Assembly (NCBI RefSeq): GCF_000429465.1
Contig: NZ_AUBX01000016.1
Span: forward strand, 310,001 to 374,000
DNA length: 64,000 bases
Reading direction: 5' to 3'
From: Algoriphagus vanfongensis DSM 17529
Lineage (GTDB): Bacteria > Bacteroidota > Bacteroidia > Cytophagales > Cyclobacteriaceae
Shown here: one piece after another, positions 1 through 12,207 of the stretch
Numbering within the stretch: the first letter of the stretch is position 1
Layout: each line of letters opens with the position of its first letter
Translations under genes and position numbers: made by a program
The notes under the pieces: model-generated
Seen by the model: the letters and a program-made list of their open reading frames with translations, nothing else
Databases searched by the model: none
What the model was told of the DNA's origin: nothing

Positions 1-24
1 ACCAAATGGTTTAGGTTTAGCCCT

Positions 25-53
25 AAGACCTGACTACTAAAGTCAGGTCTTTT
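25..53 (+). terminator. Intrinsic terminator or attenuator upstream of rpoB
   Basis: A perfect 11-bp stem (25-35 with 41-51, arm AAGACCTGACT) with a 5-base loop is followed by a short T run. It lies 88 bases before rpoB. In bacteria rplJ-rplL normally precedes rpoB, so this is probably the partial terminator between rplL and rpoB; rplL itself is outside the window, so that assignment is inferred. No clear TAnnTTTG promoter was found between this hairpin and rpoB, which suggests rpoB depends on readthrough. Confidence 0.75.
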
Positions 54-141
54 CCTGTTTATGCACAGGTAAAAAATTGCATTATTCCAAGCGAAACTTG
101 TCGCATTTCGTTATTTAATTTCACTATAAACATACACTACC

Positions 142-3100
142 TTGGCTATCAAGAATCAAACCGAAAGGAAAAGTTTCTCCTCCATTAAGGTGGTCAAAGA
201 CTATCCGGATTTTCTCGATATTCAGCTCCAGTCTTTCAAAGACTTTTTCCAGTTGGATACTCCTGCAGAGAAGCGCCGGGCAGATGGGCTGTTTAAGGTT
301 TTCTCCGAAAATTTCCCTATCTCTGATTCCAGAGAAAATTTCACTTTGGAATTTATCGACTATGCCGTAGATCCACCGAAATATAGTGTGGGTGAGTGCA
401 TAGATCGAGGTTTGACCTACTCTGTCCCTTTGAAAGCAAAGCTTAGATTGCTTTGCCACGATGAGGACAATGAGGATTTTGAAACGATCGAACAAGAGGT
501 TTTCCTAGGCAACTTGCCTTATATGACCGAAAAAGGTTCATTCGTCATTAATGGTGCAGAGCGTGTGATTGTATCCCAATTGCACAGATCACCAGGTGTA
601 TTTTTTGCTCAAAGTAAGCACACCAATGGTACGAAGCTGTACTCCGCACGTATCATTCCTTTCAAAGGTTCTTGGATCGAATTTGCTACAGACATTAATA
701 ATGTGATGTATGCCTATATCGATCGTAAGAAAAAATTCCCGGTAACTACACTGCTTCGAGCGATAGGTTATGGATCAGATAAGGATATCCTTGATCTATT
801 TGGTCTCTCTGAAGAAGTATCGGCTACCAAAACTGCACTCAAAAAAGCTTCTGGCCGTAAGCTGGCAGCAAGAGTGCTAAGAACCTGGGTAGAAGACTTT
901 GTAGATGAAGATACTGGTGAGGTAGTATCCATCGACCGAAATGAAGTATTGCTTGAGCGTGATACAGTCTTGACGGACGAGGATATCGAAATGATCTTGG
1001 ATTCCGGCTCCAAATCCATCATTCTCCATAGAGAAGATGTGAATGTGGCCGATTACTCTATTATCTACAATACCCTACAAAAAGATAACTCCAACTCGGA
1101 AAAAGAAGCAGTAGAAGTAATCTACCGTCAATTGAGAAATACAGAAGCTCCTGATGAAGCGACTGCTCGTGAGGTAATTCATTCTCTTTTCTTCTCTGAC
1201 AAGAGATATGACCTAGGAGAAGTAGGTAGATATAGAATCAACAAAAAGCTAGGTCTTGATATCGAGTCTGAAAAGATTGTATTGACTAAGCAAGATATTA
1301 TCTCTATTGTGAAGTATTTGATCGGTTTGATCAACTCCAAAGCAGTAGTCGATGATATCGATCACTTGTCCAATAGAAGGGTAAGAACTGTAGGTGAGCA
1401 GCTATATAGCCAGTTCGGTGTAGGTTTGGCCAGAATGGCTAGAACGATCCGTGAGCGTATGAACGTACGTGACAACGAGGACTTCAAGCCTGTTGACTTG
1501 ATCAACGCTCGTACTCTTTCCTCAGTGATCAACTCCTTCTTTGGTACCAATCAGCTTTCTCAGTTTATGGATCAAACCAATCCATTGGCAGAGTTGACTC
1601 ACAAGAGAAGACTTTCTGCATTGGGTCCAGGTGGTCTTTCCAGAGAAAGAGCAGGTTTCGAGGTACGTGACGTTCACTATACTCACTATGGTCGTCTTTG
1701 TACTATTGAGACTCCTGAAGGTCCAAACATTGGTTTGATTTCATCTCTATGTGTTCATGCGAAAGTGAACTCTATGGGATTCTTGGAGACTCCGTATAGA
1801 AAAGTAGAAGAGGGTAAAGTGGGAATGAAGTCTGAGGACATCGTATTCTTGACGGCTGAGGAAGAAGATAACCATAACATCGCTCAGGCAAATGCTCCTT
1901 TGGATGAAAAAGGTGGTTTTGTCAATGAAAAAGTAAAAGCAAGATTCGAAGGTGACTTCCCAGTGTTGGAACCATCTGAAATCAGCTACATGGACGTCGC
2001 TCCAAACCAGATTGTATCCGTAGCAGCATCCTTGATTCCTTTCTTGGAGCATGATGATGCCAACCGTGCATTGATGGGATCCAACATGCAGCGTCAAGCA
2101 GTTCCTTTGTTGAAGGCTGAGGCACCTATAGTAGGTACAGGTCTGGAAGGCAAAGCAGCTATCGATTCTCGCTCTTTGATCATTGCGGAAGCAGATGGTG
2201 TGATTGACTTTGTAGATGCGAAGAAGGTCACAGTGAAGTATGACTTGACAGACGATGAACTGTTGGTAAACTTCACTGATGAATATAAAACATACGACCT
2301 GATCAAGTTTAGAAGAACCAACCAGGACACCACGATCAATTTGACACCACTCGTCCTCAAAGGACAAAGAGTAGTCAAAGGTCAGGTCTTGGTAGAAGGT
2401 TATTCAACCAACGATGGAGAACTTGCTTTGGGTAAAAACCTTCGAGTGGCTTACATGCCATGGCAAGGATACAACTTTGAGGATGCGATTGTAATCTCCG
2501 AAAGAGTAGTCCGTGAAGATATCTTTACTTCCATTCACGTGGAAGAATTCCAGTTGGAAGTAAGAGATACCAAGCGTGGTGAGGAAGAATTGACCTCCGA
2601 GATCCCGAATGTGTCCGAAGATGCGGTCAAGCATCTAGACGAAAACGGTATCATCGCAGTGGGTGCAGAAGTAAAAGAAGGTGATATCATCATCGGTAAA
2701 ATCACTCCAAAAGGTGAGACTGATCCGACTCCTGAAGAAAAGCTCTTGAGAGCCATCTTTGGCGACAAGGCCGGTGATGTGAAAGATGCATCTTTGAAAG
2801 CTTCTCCTTCCTTGAATGGTGTGGTGATTGAAACCAAACTATTCTCCAGACCAAAAAAGGACAAAGAAAACAGAGCTAAAGCGAAAGCTGAAGTAGAAAA
2901 GCTAAAAGCGAAATACTCCAAAGATCTATTGGGCATCAGAGCTAGAATGATCAACAAATTGGTGACTTTGCTTGATGGCAAGACTTCTCAAGGTGTGAAG
3001 CATAAATTTGGTGATGAGATCATCTCCAAAGGAATGAAGTTCAACCACAAAAACATTGAGAATAACCTTTTCCCTGCTAAGAACCCTTACAGAGATGAGT

Positions 3101-4017
3101 CTAACTACAATGTACCTGAAGAAGCTAATCTGATTTCAGATATCATCTTGGATGACTGGACTGACGATGCACACATCAATGATTTGATCGTGAAGTTGGT
3201 AAAGAACTACACCAACTCTAGAAATGAGATCTCCGGTCTATTTAAAAGAGATCGTTTCACTCTTGAAGTAGGGGACGAATTGCCAGCCGGTATCGTACAG
3301 CTAGCCAAAGTTTACATCGCTAAGAAACGTAAGTTGAAAGTAGGTGATAAAATGGCGGGTCGTCACGGTAACAAAGGTATCGTGGCCAGAATCGTAAGAG
3401 ATGAAGACATGCCATTCTTGGAAGACGGAACTCCTATGGATATCGTGTTGAATCCACTTGGTGTACCTTCCCGAATGAACATCGGACAGATCTTCGAAAC
3501 TGTATTGGCTTGGGCTGGTCACAAAATGGGTAAAAAATATGCCACTCCTATCTTCGACGGTGCTTCTATGGAAGAAGTTTCTGCTGAATTGGAATTGGCA
3601 GGATTGCCGGCATACGGTAGAACATACCTTTACGATGGCTTGTCAGGTGTGAGATTTGATCAGCCGGTGACTGTAGGTATCGCTTATATGCTGAAACTAG
3701 GTCACTTGGTGGATGACAAGATGCACGCAAGATCTATCGGACCATACTCCTTGATCACACAGCAACCTTTGGGTGGTAAAGCTCAGTTTGGTGGTCAGAG
3801 ATTTGGAGAGATGGAAGTGTGGGCATTGGAGGCATTCGGTGCATCACATGTACTTCAGGAGATCCTGACAGTGAAATCTGATGACGTAATCGGTAGAGCG
3901 AAGGCTTATGAGTCTATCGTGAAGGGAGAAAACCTTCCTAAACCTAACATTCCTGAATCCTTCAATGTATTGGTTCATGAGTTGAGAGGTTTGGCTCTTG
4001 AAATTACCCTAGATTAA
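142..4017 (+). CDS. rpoB: DNA-directed RNA polymerase subunit beta
   Basis: Beta subunit of RNA polymerase, 1291 residues, full length for Bacteroidota. The protein begins [12 protein letters not shown] with a TTG start at 142; there is no in-frame ATG nearby and the family N-terminus fits here. The rifampicin pocket is readable at residues 467-498 ([25 protein letters not shown]). The positions equivalent to E. coli D516, H526 and S531 are D477, H487 and S492, all wild type. The C-terminal [13 protein letters not shown] clamp motif is intact. It is followed 52 bases later by rpoC, with a small hairpin between them, and the two are surely cotranscribed. Confidence 0.98.
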   Translation: MAIKNQTERKSFSSIKVVKDYPDFLDIQLQSFKDFFQLDTPAEKRRADGLFKVFSENFPISDSRENFTLEFIDYAVDPPKYSVGECIDRGLTYSVPLKAKLRLLCHDEDNEDFETIEQEVFLGNLPYMTEKGSFVINGAERVIVSQLHRSPGVFFAQSKHTNGTKLYSARIIPFKGSWIEFATDINNVMYAYIDRKKKFPVTTLLRAIGYGSDKDILDLFGLSEEVSATKTALKKASGRKLAARVLRTWVEDFVDEDTGEVVSIDRNEVLLERDTVLTDEDIEMILDSGSKSIILHREDVNVADYSIIYNTLQKDNSNSEKEAVEVIYRQLRNTEAPDEATAREVIHSLFFSDKRYDLGEVGRYRINKKLGLDIESEKIVLTKQDIISIVKYLIGLINSKAVVDDIDHLSNRRVRTVGEQLYSQFGVGLARMARTIRERMNVRDNEDFKPVDLINARTLSSVINSFFGTNQLSQFMDQTNPLAELTHKRRLSALGPGGLSRERAGFEVRDVHYTHYGRLCTIETPEGPNIGLISSLCVHAKVNSMGFLETPYRKVEEGKVGMKSEDIVFLTAEEEDNHNIAQANAPLDEKGGFVNEKVKARFEGDFPVLEPSEISYMDVAPNQIVSVAASLIPFLEHDDANRALMGSNMQRQAVPLLKAEAPIVGTGLEGKAAIDSRSLIIAEADGVIDFVDAKKVTVKYDLTDDELLVNFTDEYKTYDLIKFRRTNQDTTINLTPLVLKGQRVVKGQVLVEGYSTNDGELALGKNLRVAYMPWQGYNFEDAIVISERVVREDIFTSIHVEEFQLEVRDTKRGEEELTSEIPNVSEDAVKHLDENGIIAVGAEVKEGDIIIGKITPKGETDPTPEEKLLRAIFGDKAGDVKDASLKASPSLNGVVIETKLFSRPKKDKENRAKAKAEVEKLKAKYSKDLLGIRARMINKLVTLLDGKTSQGVKHKFGDEIISKGMKFNHKNIENNLFPAKNPYRDESNYNVPEEANLISDIILDDWTDDAHINDLIVKLVKNYTNSRNEISGLFKRDRFTLEVGDELPAGIVQLAKVYIAKKRKLKVGDKMAGRHGNKGIVARIVRDEDMPFLEDGTPMDIVLNPLGVPSRMNIGQIFETVLAWAGHKMGKKYATPIFDGASMEEVSAELELAGLPAYGRTYLYDGLSGVRFDQPVTVGIAYMLKLGHLVDDKMHARSIGPYSLITQQPLGGKAQFGGQRFGEMEVWALEAFGASHVLQEILTVKSDDVIGRAKAYESIVKGENLPKPNIPESFNVLVHELRGLALEITLD

Positions 4018-4028
4018 TTTGGCTCTTT

Positions 4029-4048
4029 AGGGCAGGTCACACTGCCCT
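4029..4048 (+). other. Intercistronic hairpin between rpoB and rpoC
   Basis: AGGGCAG (4029-4035) pairs with CTGCCCT (4042-4048) around a 6-base loop. There is no T tract, so it is not a classical terminator. It may be an RNA-processing or stability element in the rpoBC transcript, or may have no function. Confidence 0.45.
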
Positions 4049-4069
4049 TCACATATCTTTCAAAAAACT

Positions 4070-7000
4070 ATGGCGTTCAGAAAAAACAAAAAACTCAACA
4101 ATGACTTTTCGAGAGTTACCATCAGTTTGGCTTCCCCAGAATCTATTCTGGATAGCTCAAACGGAGAGGTGACCCAGCCAGAGACTATCAATTATAGAAC
4201 TTACAAGCCTGAAATGGGCGGTTTGTTCTGTGAGAGAATCTTTGGTCCAGTGAAAGACTGGGAGTGTCATTGTGGTAAATACAAGCGCATCAGATATAAA
4301 GGCATTATCTGCGACCGTTGTGGCGTAGAGGTGACCGAAAAGAAAGTACGTCGTGAGCGTATGGGGCACATCGAATTGGTGGTTCCTGTAGCCCATATTT
4401 GGTACTTTAAATCTCTTCCTAACAAGATTGGTTACTTGTTGGGTCTTCCTACCAAAAAGTTGGACCAAATCGTTTATTACGAGCGATATGCAGTGGTTCA
4501 GCCTGGTATCAAAGCTGAAGATGGCATCCAATACCTTGACTTCTTGACTGAAGACGAGTACTTGGATATCATGGATAAGCTTCCTAAAGAAAACCATATG
4601 CTCGATGACGATGATCCTAATAAGTTCATCGCCAAAATGGGAGCTGAAGCATTGGAGATGTTGTTGGCAAGATTGGATTTGGACGATCTTTCTTACTCTC
4701 TTCGTCACCAAGCTGCAACTGATACTTCTCAGCAGAGAAAAGCAGAAGCTTTGAAGCGTCTGAAGGTAGTAGAAGCATTCCGTGACGCAAGAACCAGAAT
4801 CGAAAACCGCCCTGAGTGGATGGTAGTTCGTATGGTTCCTGTGATTCCACCAGAATTGCGTCCATTGGTTCCTTTGGATGGAGGTCGTTTCGCGACTTCT
4901 GATTTGAATGACCTTTATAGAAGAGTAATTATCAGAAACAACCGTCTGAAGAGATTGATCGATATCAAAGCTCCAGAGGTGATTTTGAGAAACGAGAAGC
5001 GTATGCTACAGGAAGCTGTAGATTCACTTTTCGATAACTCCAGAAAAGTAAATGCGGTAAGATCAGATGGTAACCGTGCCTTGAAATCTCTTTCTGACAT
5101 GTTGAAAGGGAAGCAAGGTCGTTTCCGTCAAAACTTGCTCGGTAAGCGTGTGGATTACTCCGGCCGTTCTGTGATCGTCGTAGGTCCTGAATTGAAGCTT
5201 CACGAGTGTGGTCTTCCTAAAAATATGGCGGCAGAGCTTTTCAAACCATTTATCATCAGAAAACTGATCGAAAGAGGTATAGTAAAGACAGTAAAATCCG
5301 CTAAGAAAATTGTGGATCGTAAAGATCCAGTGGTTTGGGATATCTTGGAAAACGTATTGAAAGGACACCCTGTTCTTCTTAACCGTGCTCCTACTCTTCA
5401 CAGATTGGGTATCCAGGCTTTCCAACCGAAATTGATCGAAGGAAAAGCTATCCAGCTTCACCCATTGGTTTGTACTGCATTCAACGCCGATTTTGACGGT
5501 GACCAGATGGCGGTTCACGTACCGCTTGGACATGAGGCGATCTTGGAAGCTTCTACTTTGATGCTTTCTGCTCACAACATCCTTAACCCTGCGAACGGTG
5601 CTCCGATTACAGTTCCTTCTCAAGACATGGTTTTGGGTCTTTACTATGTGACCAAAGGCAAAAAATCTACTCCTGAAGAGCCAGTTGCTGGTGAGGGGAT
5701 GACATTCTACAGCCGCGAGGAAGTAATCATCGCGATGAACGAAGGACAGGTTTCTAAGCATGCGAACATCAAGTGTAAGGTGAACGTACGTGGCGAAGAC
5801 GGTGAAATCAAAGAAGAAATCATCGAAACTGTAGCTGGTAGATTGATCTTCAACCAGTTTGTACCTGAGGAAGTAGGATATGTGAATGAGTTGCTGACTA
5901 AAAAGAAATTGCAGCAGATCATTGCCAAAGTAGTGAAGGTATGTGGTATTGCACGTACTGCTCAGTTCTTGGATGATATCAAGCATCTAGGATTCCAGAT
6001 GGCATACCAAGGTGGTTTGTCTATGGGATTGAATGACGTAATCATCCCAGAAGAGAAAGAACCAATGATCGCCAAAGCGAAAGAAGAGGTAGATCAGGTT
6101 TGGAACAACTACTTGATGGGTCTGATCACAGACAACGAAAGATATAACCAGGTGATCGACATCTGGACTCGTACCAACTCTCATTTGACTAATAATCTAA
6201 TGAAGAAGATGGAAGAGGATAAGCAAGGATTCAATGCAATCTACATGATGATGCACTCCGGAGCTCGTGGTTCCAGAGAACAAATTCGTCAGTTGGGAGG
6301 TATGAGAGGTCTGATGGCTAAGCCTCAGAAAAACTTGCAAGGTTCCGTAGGTGAGATTATCGAAAACCCAATTCTTTCCAACTTTAAAGAAGGTCTGGAT
6401 GTATTGGAATACTTTATCTCTACACACGGTGCTCGTAAAGGTCTTGCAGATACAGCCTTGAAAACTGCCGATGCGGGTTACTTGACTCGTCGTCTGGTAG
6501 ACGTAGCTCAGGATATGATCGTGACCGAAGAGGATTGCGGTACATTGAGAGGCTTGGTTGTACAGCCATTGAAAGACAATGACGAGATCGTTGAGCCACT
6601 TTCTGAAAGAATCTTGGGTAGAGTTTCTGTTCACGATGTGTATGATCCAGTTTCGGATGAATTGATCGTGCCAGCAGGAATTGAGATCGATGATGAGATT
6701 GCTAAGCGAGTAGATGACTCTGCCGTTGAGGAAGTCGAAATCAGATCTGTATTGACCTGTGAGACTAGAAGAGGTGTTTGTTCTAAATGTTACGGACGTA
6801 ACTTGGCAACAGGTAAAATGGTACAAGCAGGTGAATCTGTGGGTGTAATCGCCGCACAGTCCATCGGTGAGCCAGGTACTCAGTTGACATTGAGAACGTT
6901 CCACGTAGGTGGTACAGCATCCAACATGGCCGTAGAGGCTAGTATCAATGCCAAATTTGAAGGTACAGTTGAGTTCGACGAAGAGTTGAGATTCATCGAG

Positions 7001-8377
7001 TCTACCAACAAAGATGGTGAGCCAGTGACTATCGTAATGGGTAGATCTGGTGAGATCAAAATCAACGATAAATCCGGTAAGACTTTGGTGACCAACCACG
7101 TGCCTTACGGAGCTTTGTTGAATGTCAAAGACGGACAGAAAATCGGAAAAGGAGACTCTCTATGTACGTGGGATCCATACAATGCCGTGATCTTGTCTGA
7201 ATTTGATGGAAAGATCGACTTCGAATCTATCGTAGAAGGTATCACATTCAAAGAAGTAGCGGATGATCAGACTGGTTTCCGTGAGAAAGTAATCATTGAT
7301 ACGAAAGACAGAACCAAGAACCCTGCTATCGTTGTAGATTATGGAGATGATTCCAAAGGCTATAACATTCCAGTAGGAGCTCACTTGGCTGTTGAGATTG
7401 GCGATAAAGTAAAAGCTGGTCAAATCTTGGTGAAAATCCCTAGATCAGTAGGTAAGACTCGAGATATTACTGGTGGTCTTCCACGAGTTACTGAATTGTT
7501 CGAGGCTCGTAACCCATCCAACCCGGCTGTGGTTTCTGAAATCGACGGTGTGGTGACTTACGGTGGTATCAAGCGTGGTAACAGAGAAATCATCATCGAA
7601 TCCAAAGATGGCGTGATCAAGAAATACATGGTATCTCTTTCTAAGCACATCTTGGTTCAGGAGAATGACTTCATCCGTGCAGGAGAGCCACTTTCTGATG
7701 GAGCGATCACTCCAAATGATATCTTGTCTATCAAAGGGCCAACGGCCGTTCAGGAATACCTAGTAAATGAAATTCAGGAAGTTTACCGACTTCAAGGTGT
7801 AAAAATCAACGATAAGCACATCGAGGTGATCGTATCTCAAATGATGCAGAAAGTTGAGATCTTGGATGCTGGTGATACAGGCTTCTTGCAAGGTCAAGTA
7901 GTAGATAAGTGGGCATTCCGTGAGGAAAATGACAACATCTTGGATAAGAAAGTAGTCAATGATGCCGGAGACTCTTCTACCTTGAAGCCAGGGATGATTA
8001 TTTCTGCAAGAAGATTGAGAGATGAAAATTCCAGCTTGAAGCGTAAGGATCTGAAATTGGTACAGGTGAGAGATGCAGAGACTGCGGTTTCTAAGCCAAC
8101 TCTTCAAGGTATCACTGCAGCTTCCTTGGGTACCGAATCCTTTATCTCTGCAGCTTCCTTCCAGGAAACTACCAAAGTGCTTTCCGAAGCAGCGATCAGA
8201 GGTAAGAGAGATGAACTACTCGGATTGAAAGAAAACGTGATCGTAGGACATCTAATCCCTGCCGGTACCGGACAGAGAAGTTTCCAAAATGTGATCGTAG
8301 GATCTCAAGAAGAATACGAAAAACTCTCTGAAACAATGGAAAAGTCAGCTCGTAAATCAAGCGAAGCTATTCTATAA
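4070..8377 (+). CDS. rpoC: DNA-directed RNA polymerase subunit beta'
   Basis: Largest RNA polymerase subunit, 1435 residues, bearing the catalytic centre. The absolutely conserved [12 protein letters not shown] motif holds the Mg-binding aspartates D474, D476 and D478. The N-terminal zinc site is C66, C68, C81 and C84; the second zinc site is C823, C897, C904 and C907. The bridge/trigger region ([19 protein letters not shown]) and the C-terminal [17 protein letters not shown] segment are complete. The ATG start follows rpoB by 52 bases. A strong terminator follows the stop, so rpoBC ends a transcription unit. Confidence 0.98.
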   Translation: MAFRKNKKLNNDFSRVTISLASPESILDSSNGEVTQPETINYRTYKPEMGGLFCERIFGPVKDWECHCGKYKRIRYKGIICDRCGVEVTEKKVRRERMGHIELVVPVAHIWYFKSLPNKIGYLLGLPTKKLDQIVYYERYAVVQPGIKAEDGIQYLDFLTEDEYLDIMDKLPKENHMLDDDDPNKFIAKMGAEALEMLLARLDLDDLSYSLRHQAATDTSQQRKAEALKRLKVVEAFRDARTRIENRPEWMVVRMVPVIPPELRPLVPLDGGRFATSDLNDLYRRVIIRNNRLKRLIDIKAPEVILRNEKRMLQEAVDSLFDNSRKVNAVRSDGNRALKSLSDMLKGKQGRFRQNLLGKRVDYSGRSVIVVGPELKLHECGLPKNMAAELFKPFIIRKLIERGIVKTVKSAKKIVDRKDPVVWDILENVLKGHPVLLNRAPTLHRLGIQAFQPKLIEGKAIQLHPLVCTAFNADFDGDQMAVHVPLGHEAILEASTLMLSAHNILNPANGAPITVPSQDMVLGLYYVTKGKKSTPEEPVAGEGMTFYSREEVIIAMNEGQVSKHANIKCKVNVRGEDGEIKEEIIETVAGRLIFNQFVPEEVGYVNELLTKKKLQQIIAKVVKVCGIARTAQFLDDIKHLGFQMAYQGGLSMGLNDVIIPEEKEPMIAKAKEEVDQVWNNYLMGLITDNERYNQVIDIWTRTNSHLTNNLMKKMEEDKQGFNAIYMMMHSGARGSREQIRQLGGMRGLMAKPQKNLQGSVGEIIENPILSNFKEGLDVLEYFISTHGARKGLADTALKTADAGYLTRRLVDVAQDMIVTEEDCGTLRGLVVQPLKDNDEIVEPLSERILGRVSVHDVYDPVSDELIVPAGIEIDDEIAKRVDDSAVEEVEIRSVLTCETRRGVCSKCYGRNLATGKMVQAGESVGVIAAQSIGEPGTQLTLRTFHVGGTASNMAVEASINAKFEGTVEFDEELRFIESTNKDGEPVTIVMGRSGEIKINDKSGKTLVTNHVPYGALLNVKDGQKIGKGDSLCTWDPYNAVILSEFDGKIDFESIVEGITFKEVADDQTGFREKVIIDTKDRTKNPAIVVDYGDDSKGYNIPVGAHLAVEIGDKVKAGQILVKIPRSVGKTRDITGGLPRVTELFEARNPSNPAVVSEIDGVVTYGGIKRGNREIIIESKDGVIKKYMVSLSKHILVQENDFIRAGEPLSDGAITPNDILSIKGPTAVQEYLVNEIQEVYRLQGVKINDKHIEVIVSQMMQKVEILDAGDTGFLQGQVVDKWAFREENDNILDKKVVNDAGDSSTLKPGMIISARRLRDENSSLKRKDLKLVQVRDAETAVSKPTLQGITAASLGTESFISAASFQETTKVLSEAAIRGKRDELLGLKENVIVGHLIPAGTGQRSFQNVIVGSQEEYEKLSETMEKSARKSSEAIL

Positions 8378-8399
8378 TCAGTAGTGAATTAATATCGAA

Positions 8400-8427
8400 A
8401 AGGCCTGTATCCGTACAGGCCTTTTTT
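8400..8427 (+). terminator. Intrinsic terminator of the rpoBC unit
   Basis: Perfect stem AAGGCCTGTA / TACAGGCCTT (8400-8409 with 8414-8423), tetraloop TCCG, followed by a T run to 8427. It lies 22 bases after the rpoC stop and 13 bases before the next gene. Confidence 0.92.
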
Positions 8428-8440
8428 AATCCCAAATACC

Positions 8441-8764
8441 ATGAATGACGATCAAGGAAATAAAAAACCTGAGCAGCAGATCAATGTCGAGCTTTCTGAA
8501 GAAGTGGCAGAAGGTGTCTATTCCAATTTGGCGATGATAGCCCATTCCAATTCCGAATTTGTCATCGATTTTATCCGTCTCATGCCAGGAGTGCCCAAGG
8601 CGAAAGTGAAGTCCAGAATTATCGTTACGCCAGAGCATGCCAAGAGGCTATTGGCAGCTTTGAAAGATAATGTGGAAAAGTATGAAGCCGCCTTTGGCAA
8701 AATCAATCAGAGTAATGAAGGTCCTCAGTTTCCGATGTCCTTTGGGACGCCAGGAGAAGCGTAA
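8441..8764 (+). CDS. DUF3467 family protein
   Basis: Small acidic cytoplasmic protein of 107 residues matching the DUF3467 style: INVELSEEVAEGVYSNLAMI, then HSNSEFVIDFIRLMPGVPKAKVKSRIIVTPEHAKRLLAAL. No signal peptide or membrane segment. Function unknown; the family is typically found just after rpoC in Bacteroidota, which suggests a link to transcription or translation, but this is association only. Its ATG sits 13 bases after the rpoBC terminator, so it is probably expressed by readthrough or from a promoter inside the end of rpoC. Confidence 0.85.
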   Translation: MNDDQGNKKPEQQINVELSEEVAEGVYSNLAMIAHSNSEFVIDFIRLMPGVPKAKVKSRIIVTPEHAKRLLAALKDNVEKYEAAFGKINQSNEGPQFPMSFGTPGEA

Positions 8765-8784
8765 CAAAAATATAACTACTTAAT

Positions 8785-8815
8785 TTTGTTACTCTTATTA
8801 CTTTCATTACCTTTG
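8785..8815 (+). promoter_or_regulatory. Bacteroidota-type promoter of the str operon
   Basis: TTTG at 8785-8788 (-33 element), 19 bases, then TACCTTTG at 8808-8815, a full match to the -7 consensus TAnnTTTG. Transcription should start near 8821, giving a leader of about 40 bases before the rpsL ATG. Confidence 0.85.
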
Positions 8816-8821
8816 CAGTCC

Positions 8822-8854
8822 AAAATTTAACAGTTTACAGGAAAACTAAATTTT
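8822..8854 (+). promoter_or_regulatory. Leader hairpin of rpsL mRNA
   Basis: AAAATTT (8822-8828) pairs with AAATTTT (8848-8854); inside it AGTTT (8832-8836) pairs with AAACT (8843-8847), leaving a 3-base bulge (AAC) on one side and a 6-base loop. The structure fills nearly the whole leader and ends 8 bases before the ATG, so it could control translation start. In E. coli the str operon is autoregulated by S7 at another site; a similar role here is inference. Confidence 0.5.
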
Positions 8855-8862
8855 ATCAGTTA

Positions 8863-9249
8863 ATGCCTACTATTCAACAGTTAGTAAGAAAAGGTAGAAC
8901 AACGCTGGAAACCAAATCTAAATCAAGAGCTTTGGACGCATGTCCTCAGCGAAGAGGGGTTTGTACCAGAGTGTACACTACTACCCCTAAGAAACCTAAC
9001 TCAGCTATGAGAAAGGTTGCCAGGGTGAGATTGACAAATGGAAAAGAAGTGAATGCTTACATTCCAGGTGAAGGTCACAATCTACAAGAGCACTCTATCG
9101 TATTGATCAGAGGTGGTCGTGTGAAAGATCTACCAGGTGTAAGATATCACATCATCCGCGGTGCATTGGATACTGCCGGAGTAAAAGACCGTAAGCAAGG
9201 TCGCTCCAAGTACGGTGCTAAGAGACCTAAGGCGGGAGCCAAAAAGTAA
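8863..9249 (+). CDS. rpsL: 30S ribosomal protein S12
   Basis: Decoding-site protein S12, 128 residues, first gene of the str operon. The invariant loop [18 protein letters not shown] is present, with lysines 43 and 44 unchanged, so none of the classical streptomycin-resistance substitutions is seen at that loop. Second conserved loop [28 protein letters not shown] is intact. Start ATG follows a Bacteroidota promoter and a leader hairpin; rpsG follows after 20 bases. Confidence 0.98.
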   Translation: MPTIQQLVRKGRTTLETKSKSRALDACPQRRGVCTRVYTTTPKKPNSAMRKVARVRLTNGKEVNAYIPGEGHNLQEHSIVLIRGGRVKDLPGVRYHIIRGALDTAGVKDRKQGRSKYGAKRPKAGAKK

Positions 9250-9269
9250 TCAAAAACATTTAAGAAAAA

Positions 9270-9737
9270 ATGAGAAAAGCGAAACCAAAGAAGAGATATA
9301 TTCTTCCTGATCCCAAGTTCAACGATACCTTGGTGACTAAGTTTGTAAACAGTCTGATGTATGACGGGAAGAAGAGTATTGCTTACACCATTTTCTACGA
9401 TGCTGTCGAGAAAGTAGAATCTAAGGTGGGTGAGAATGGTCTTGAGGTTTGGAAAAAAGCGCTTAACAATATTGCTCCATCCGTAGAGGTGAAGAGTCGT
9501 AGAGTTGGTGGTGCTACATTCCAAGTTCCAATGGAAGTCAGACCAGAGAGAAAGATGGCCCTTGGAATCAAGTGGATGATCACCTACGCTCGTAAAAGAG
9601 GTGAGAAGACCATGATGGATAGACTTGCCGGCGAAATCATCGCTGCAGCCAAAGGTGAAGGTGCTGCTGTGAAAAAGAAAGATGATACGCACAGAATGGC
9701 AGAAGCCAACAAAGCATTCTCTCACTTTAGATTTTAA
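9270..9737 (+). CDS. rpsG: 30S ribosomal protein S7
   Basis: S7, 155 residues, organises the 3' domain of 16S rRNA and is the usual autoregulator of the str operon. Conserved segments include [19 protein letters not shown], the [20 protein letters not shown] beta-hairpin region and C-terminal [14 protein letters not shown]. Start ATG at 9270 in an A-rich context without Shine-Dalgarno; fusA begins 5 bases after the stop. Confidence 0.98.
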   Translation: MRKAKPKKRYILPDPKFNDTLVTKFVNSLMYDGKKSIAYTIFYDAVEKVESKVGENGLEVWKKALNNIAPSVEVKSRRVGGATFQVPMEVRPERKMALGIKWMITYARKRGEKTMMDRLAGEIIAAAKGEGAAVKKKDDTHRMAEANKAFSHFRF

Positions 9738-9742
9738 TTAGG

Positions 9743-11866
9743 ATGGCTAAAAGAGACTTAAAATATACCAGAAACATCGGTATCGCTGCTCACATTGATG
9801 CCGGTAAAACTACTACCACAGAGCGTATTCTTTTTTATTCTGGTGTATCTCACAAAATCGGTGAGGTTCACGATGGTGCAGCTACCATGGACTGGATGGC
9901 CCAGGAGCAAGAAAGAGGTATCACCATTACCTCTGCTGCAACCACCGTATTCTGGAACTACAGAGATCAAAAATATCAGATCAACATCATCGATACTCCT
10001 GGACACGTTGACTTTACCGTAGAGGTAAACCGTTCCCTTCGAGTATTGGATGGCTTGGTTTTCCTGTTCAGTGCTGTGGACGGTGTAGAGCCGCAGTCTG
10101 AGACCAACTGGCGTTTGGCTGATAACTATAAAGTAGCCCGTATCGGATTTGTCAACAAGATGGACCGTGCCGGTGCTAATTTCCTTGAGGTTTGTAAGCA
10201 AGTGAAAGAAATGCTAGGCAGCTACGCAGTGCCTTTGCAGATCCCTATCGGAGCTGAAGACAAATTCAAGGGAGTTGTTGACTTGATCAACAACAGAGGT
10301 ATTGTTTGGAACGAAGAGGATATGGGGATGACCTACGAGGTGGTGCCTATTCCTGAAGACTTGAAAGAAGAAGTAGAGCAGTGGAGAGAGCATTTGCTTG
10401 AAGCTGTCGCTGAATACGACGAGTCTTTGATGGAGAAATACTTCGAAGATCCAGATTCTATCACAGAAGAAGAAATCTTGACTGCGTTGAGACAAGCTAC
10501 CATCGACATGAAAATCGTGCCAATGGTATGTGGTTCTTCTTTCAAAAACAAAGGTGTACAAACCATGCTTGACTTGGTGATGGAATTGCTTCCTTCTCCA
10601 ATGGACAAGGACAATATCATCGCTCATGACTTGAACGACGAGGAGAAAGATGTAGTGATCGCTCCAAACGAAGACGAGCCATTTGCAGGTTTGGCATTCA
10701 AAATCGCAACTGACCCATTCGTAGGTAGATTGTGTTTCGTAAGAGCTTACTCAGGTGTGCTTGAGTCTGGTTCTTATATCTTCAATAGCCGTTCTGGAAA
10801 TAAGGAGCGTATCTCCCGAGTATTCCAGATGCACGCAAATAAGCAGAACCAAATCGAAGCTTTGAGAGCTGGTGATATCGGCGCGGTAGTTGGATTTAAA
10901 GACATCAAAACAGGGGATACTCTTTGTGCTGAAAACCGTAAGGTAGTTCTTGAATCCATGATCTTCCCTGAGCCAGTAATCGGATATGCGATCGAGCCTA
11001 AAACTCAGGCTGACGTAGATAAGCTAGGTATGGCCATTGCCAAATTGGTAGAAGAAGATCCAACTCTTCAAGTAAATACTGATCACGAAACTGGTCAGAC
11101 TATCTTGAGAGGTATGGGTGAGCTTCACTTGGATATCATCATCGATCGATTGAAGCGTGAGTTCAAAGTAGAAATCAACCAAGGTGCACCTCAGGTGGCT
11201 TACAAAGAAGCATTGTTTGGTTCTGTTGAGCACAAAGAGGTTTATAAGAAGCAGTCTGGTGGTAAAGGTAAGTTTGCGGATATCGTATTCGAACTTGGAC
11301 CAAAAGAAGCTGATCCAGAAACTGGTGAAATCAAACCTGGACTTGACTTCGTCAATGGTATCGTGGGTGGTGTGATTCCTAAAGAATTCATCCCTGCTAT
11401 CCAGAAAGGTTTCGCAGAATCTATGAAAAATGGACCTTTGGCAGGATATCCTGTAGAGTCTATGAAAGTTAGATTGTTCCACGGATCTTTCCACGATGTC
11501 GATTCAGATGCACTTTCTTTCGAATTAGCTGCGAGAATCGGTTTCAAAGAAGCTGCTAAGAAGTGTAAACCACAATTGCTAGAGCCGATTATGTCTGTAG
11601 ACGTGGTGACTCCTGATGAGTACACTGGTCCTATCACTGGTGACTTGAACAGAAGAAGAGGTTTGATGAAAGGAATGGATACCAAAGGTACTTCATCCGT
11701 AATCAAAGCCGCTGTGCCTTTGTCTGAGTTGTTTGGATATATTACCGATTTGAGAACCATCTCTTCCGGTAGAGCTACAGCATCTTTGACATTCTCTCAC
11801 TATGAGCCTGTGCCTAACAACATAGCAGAGGGAGTAATTGCTAACGTAAAAGGTCAGAAAGACTAA
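9743..11866 (+). CDS. fusA: Translation elongation factor G
   Basis: GTPase that drives ribosomal translocation, 707 residues. GTP-binding motifs: AHIDAGKTT (residues 16-24, G1), [11 protein letters not shown] (G2), DTPGHVDFT (G3), NKMDRAG (G4). Domains II-V continue through [19 protein letters not shown] and the C-terminal [13 protein letters not shown] region. Third gene of the str operon, 5 bases from rpsG and 12 from rpsJ. No tuf gene follows, unlike the enterobacterial str operon. Confidence 0.98.
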   Translation: MAKRDLKYTRNIGIAAHIDAGKTTTTERILFYSGVSHKIGEVHDGAATMDWMAQEQERGITITSAATTVFWNYRDQKYQINIIDTPGHVDFTVEVNRSLRVLDGLVFLFSAVDGVEPQSETNWRLADNYKVARIGFVNKMDRAGANFLEVCKQVKEMLGSYAVPLQIPIGAEDKFKGVVDLINNRGIVWNEEDMGMTYEVVPIPEDLKEEVEQWREHLLEAVAEYDESLMEKYFEDPDSITEEEILTALRQATIDMKIVPMVCGSSFKNKGVQTMLDLVMELLPSPMDKDNIIAHDLNDEEKDVVIAPNEDEPFAGLAFKIATDPFVGRLCFVRAYSGVLESGSYIFNSRSGNKERISRVFQMHANKQNQIEALRAGDIGAVVGFKDIKTGDTLCAENRKVVLESMIFPEPVIGYAIEPKTQADVDKLGMAIAKLVEEDPTLQVNTDHETGQTILRGMGELHLDIIIDRLKREFKVEINQGAPQVAYKEALFGSVEHKEVYKKQSGGKGKFADIVFELGPKEADPETGEIKPGLDFVNGIVGGVIPKEFIPAIQKGFAESMKNGPLAGYPVESMKVRLFHGSFHDVDSDALSFELAARIGFKEAAKKCKPQLLEPIMSVDVVTPDEYTGPITGDLNRRRGLMKGMDTKGTSSVIKAAVPLSELFGYITDLRTISSGRATASLTFSHYEPVPNNIAEGVIANVKGQKD

Positions 11867-11878
11867 TCAATATTTGCG

Positions 11879-12184
11879 ATGAATCAGAAAATCAGAATAA
11901 AACTAAAATCATACGATCATAGCCTGGTGGACAAGTCATCAGAGAAGATCGTGAAAGCTGTAAAAGCGACTGGTGCTGTGGTAGTAGGACCTATTCCATT
12001 GCCAACTAAGAAAGAAAAGTTTACCGTGTTGAAATCCCCACACGTAAACAAGAAAGCTAGAGACCAGTATCAGCTTTGTACTTACAAGCGATTGGTAGAT
12101 ATCTACTCTAACTCCTCTAAAACTGTGGATGCATTGATGAAAATCGAGCTTCCAAGTGGAGTAGACGTAGAGATCAAGGTTTGA
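11879..12184 (+). CDS. rpsJ: 30S ribosomal protein S10
   Basis: S10, 101 residues: [20 protein letters not shown] start, [22 protein letters not shown] loop, TYKRLVDIY and C-terminal [16 protein letters not shown]. Also the transcription antitermination factor NusE. Here it is the last gene of the str operon: a terminator follows and rplC has its own promoter, so S10 is transcriptionally detached from the S10-spc cluster. Confidence 0.98.
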   Translation: MNQKIRIKLKSYDHSLVDKSSEKIVKAVKATGAVVVGPIPLPTKKEKFTVLKSPHVNKKARDQYQLCTYKRLVDIYSNSSKTVDALMKIELPSGVDVEIKV

Positions 12185-12207
12185 CAAAACCTGAAATTTC
12201 ATATATC

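Noticed and set aside
1537-1632. Possible rifampicin-resistance substitution in RpoB
   Set aside because: D477, H487 and S492 (E. coli 516, 526, 531) are wild type; differences such as Thr for Asn518 and Ala for Ser522 look like lineage variation.
5063-7099. Long antisense open frames of about 300 codons inside rpoC
   Set aside because: They lie wholly within a conserved essential gene on the opposite strand, have no family resemblance, and arise from the codon bias of rpoC.
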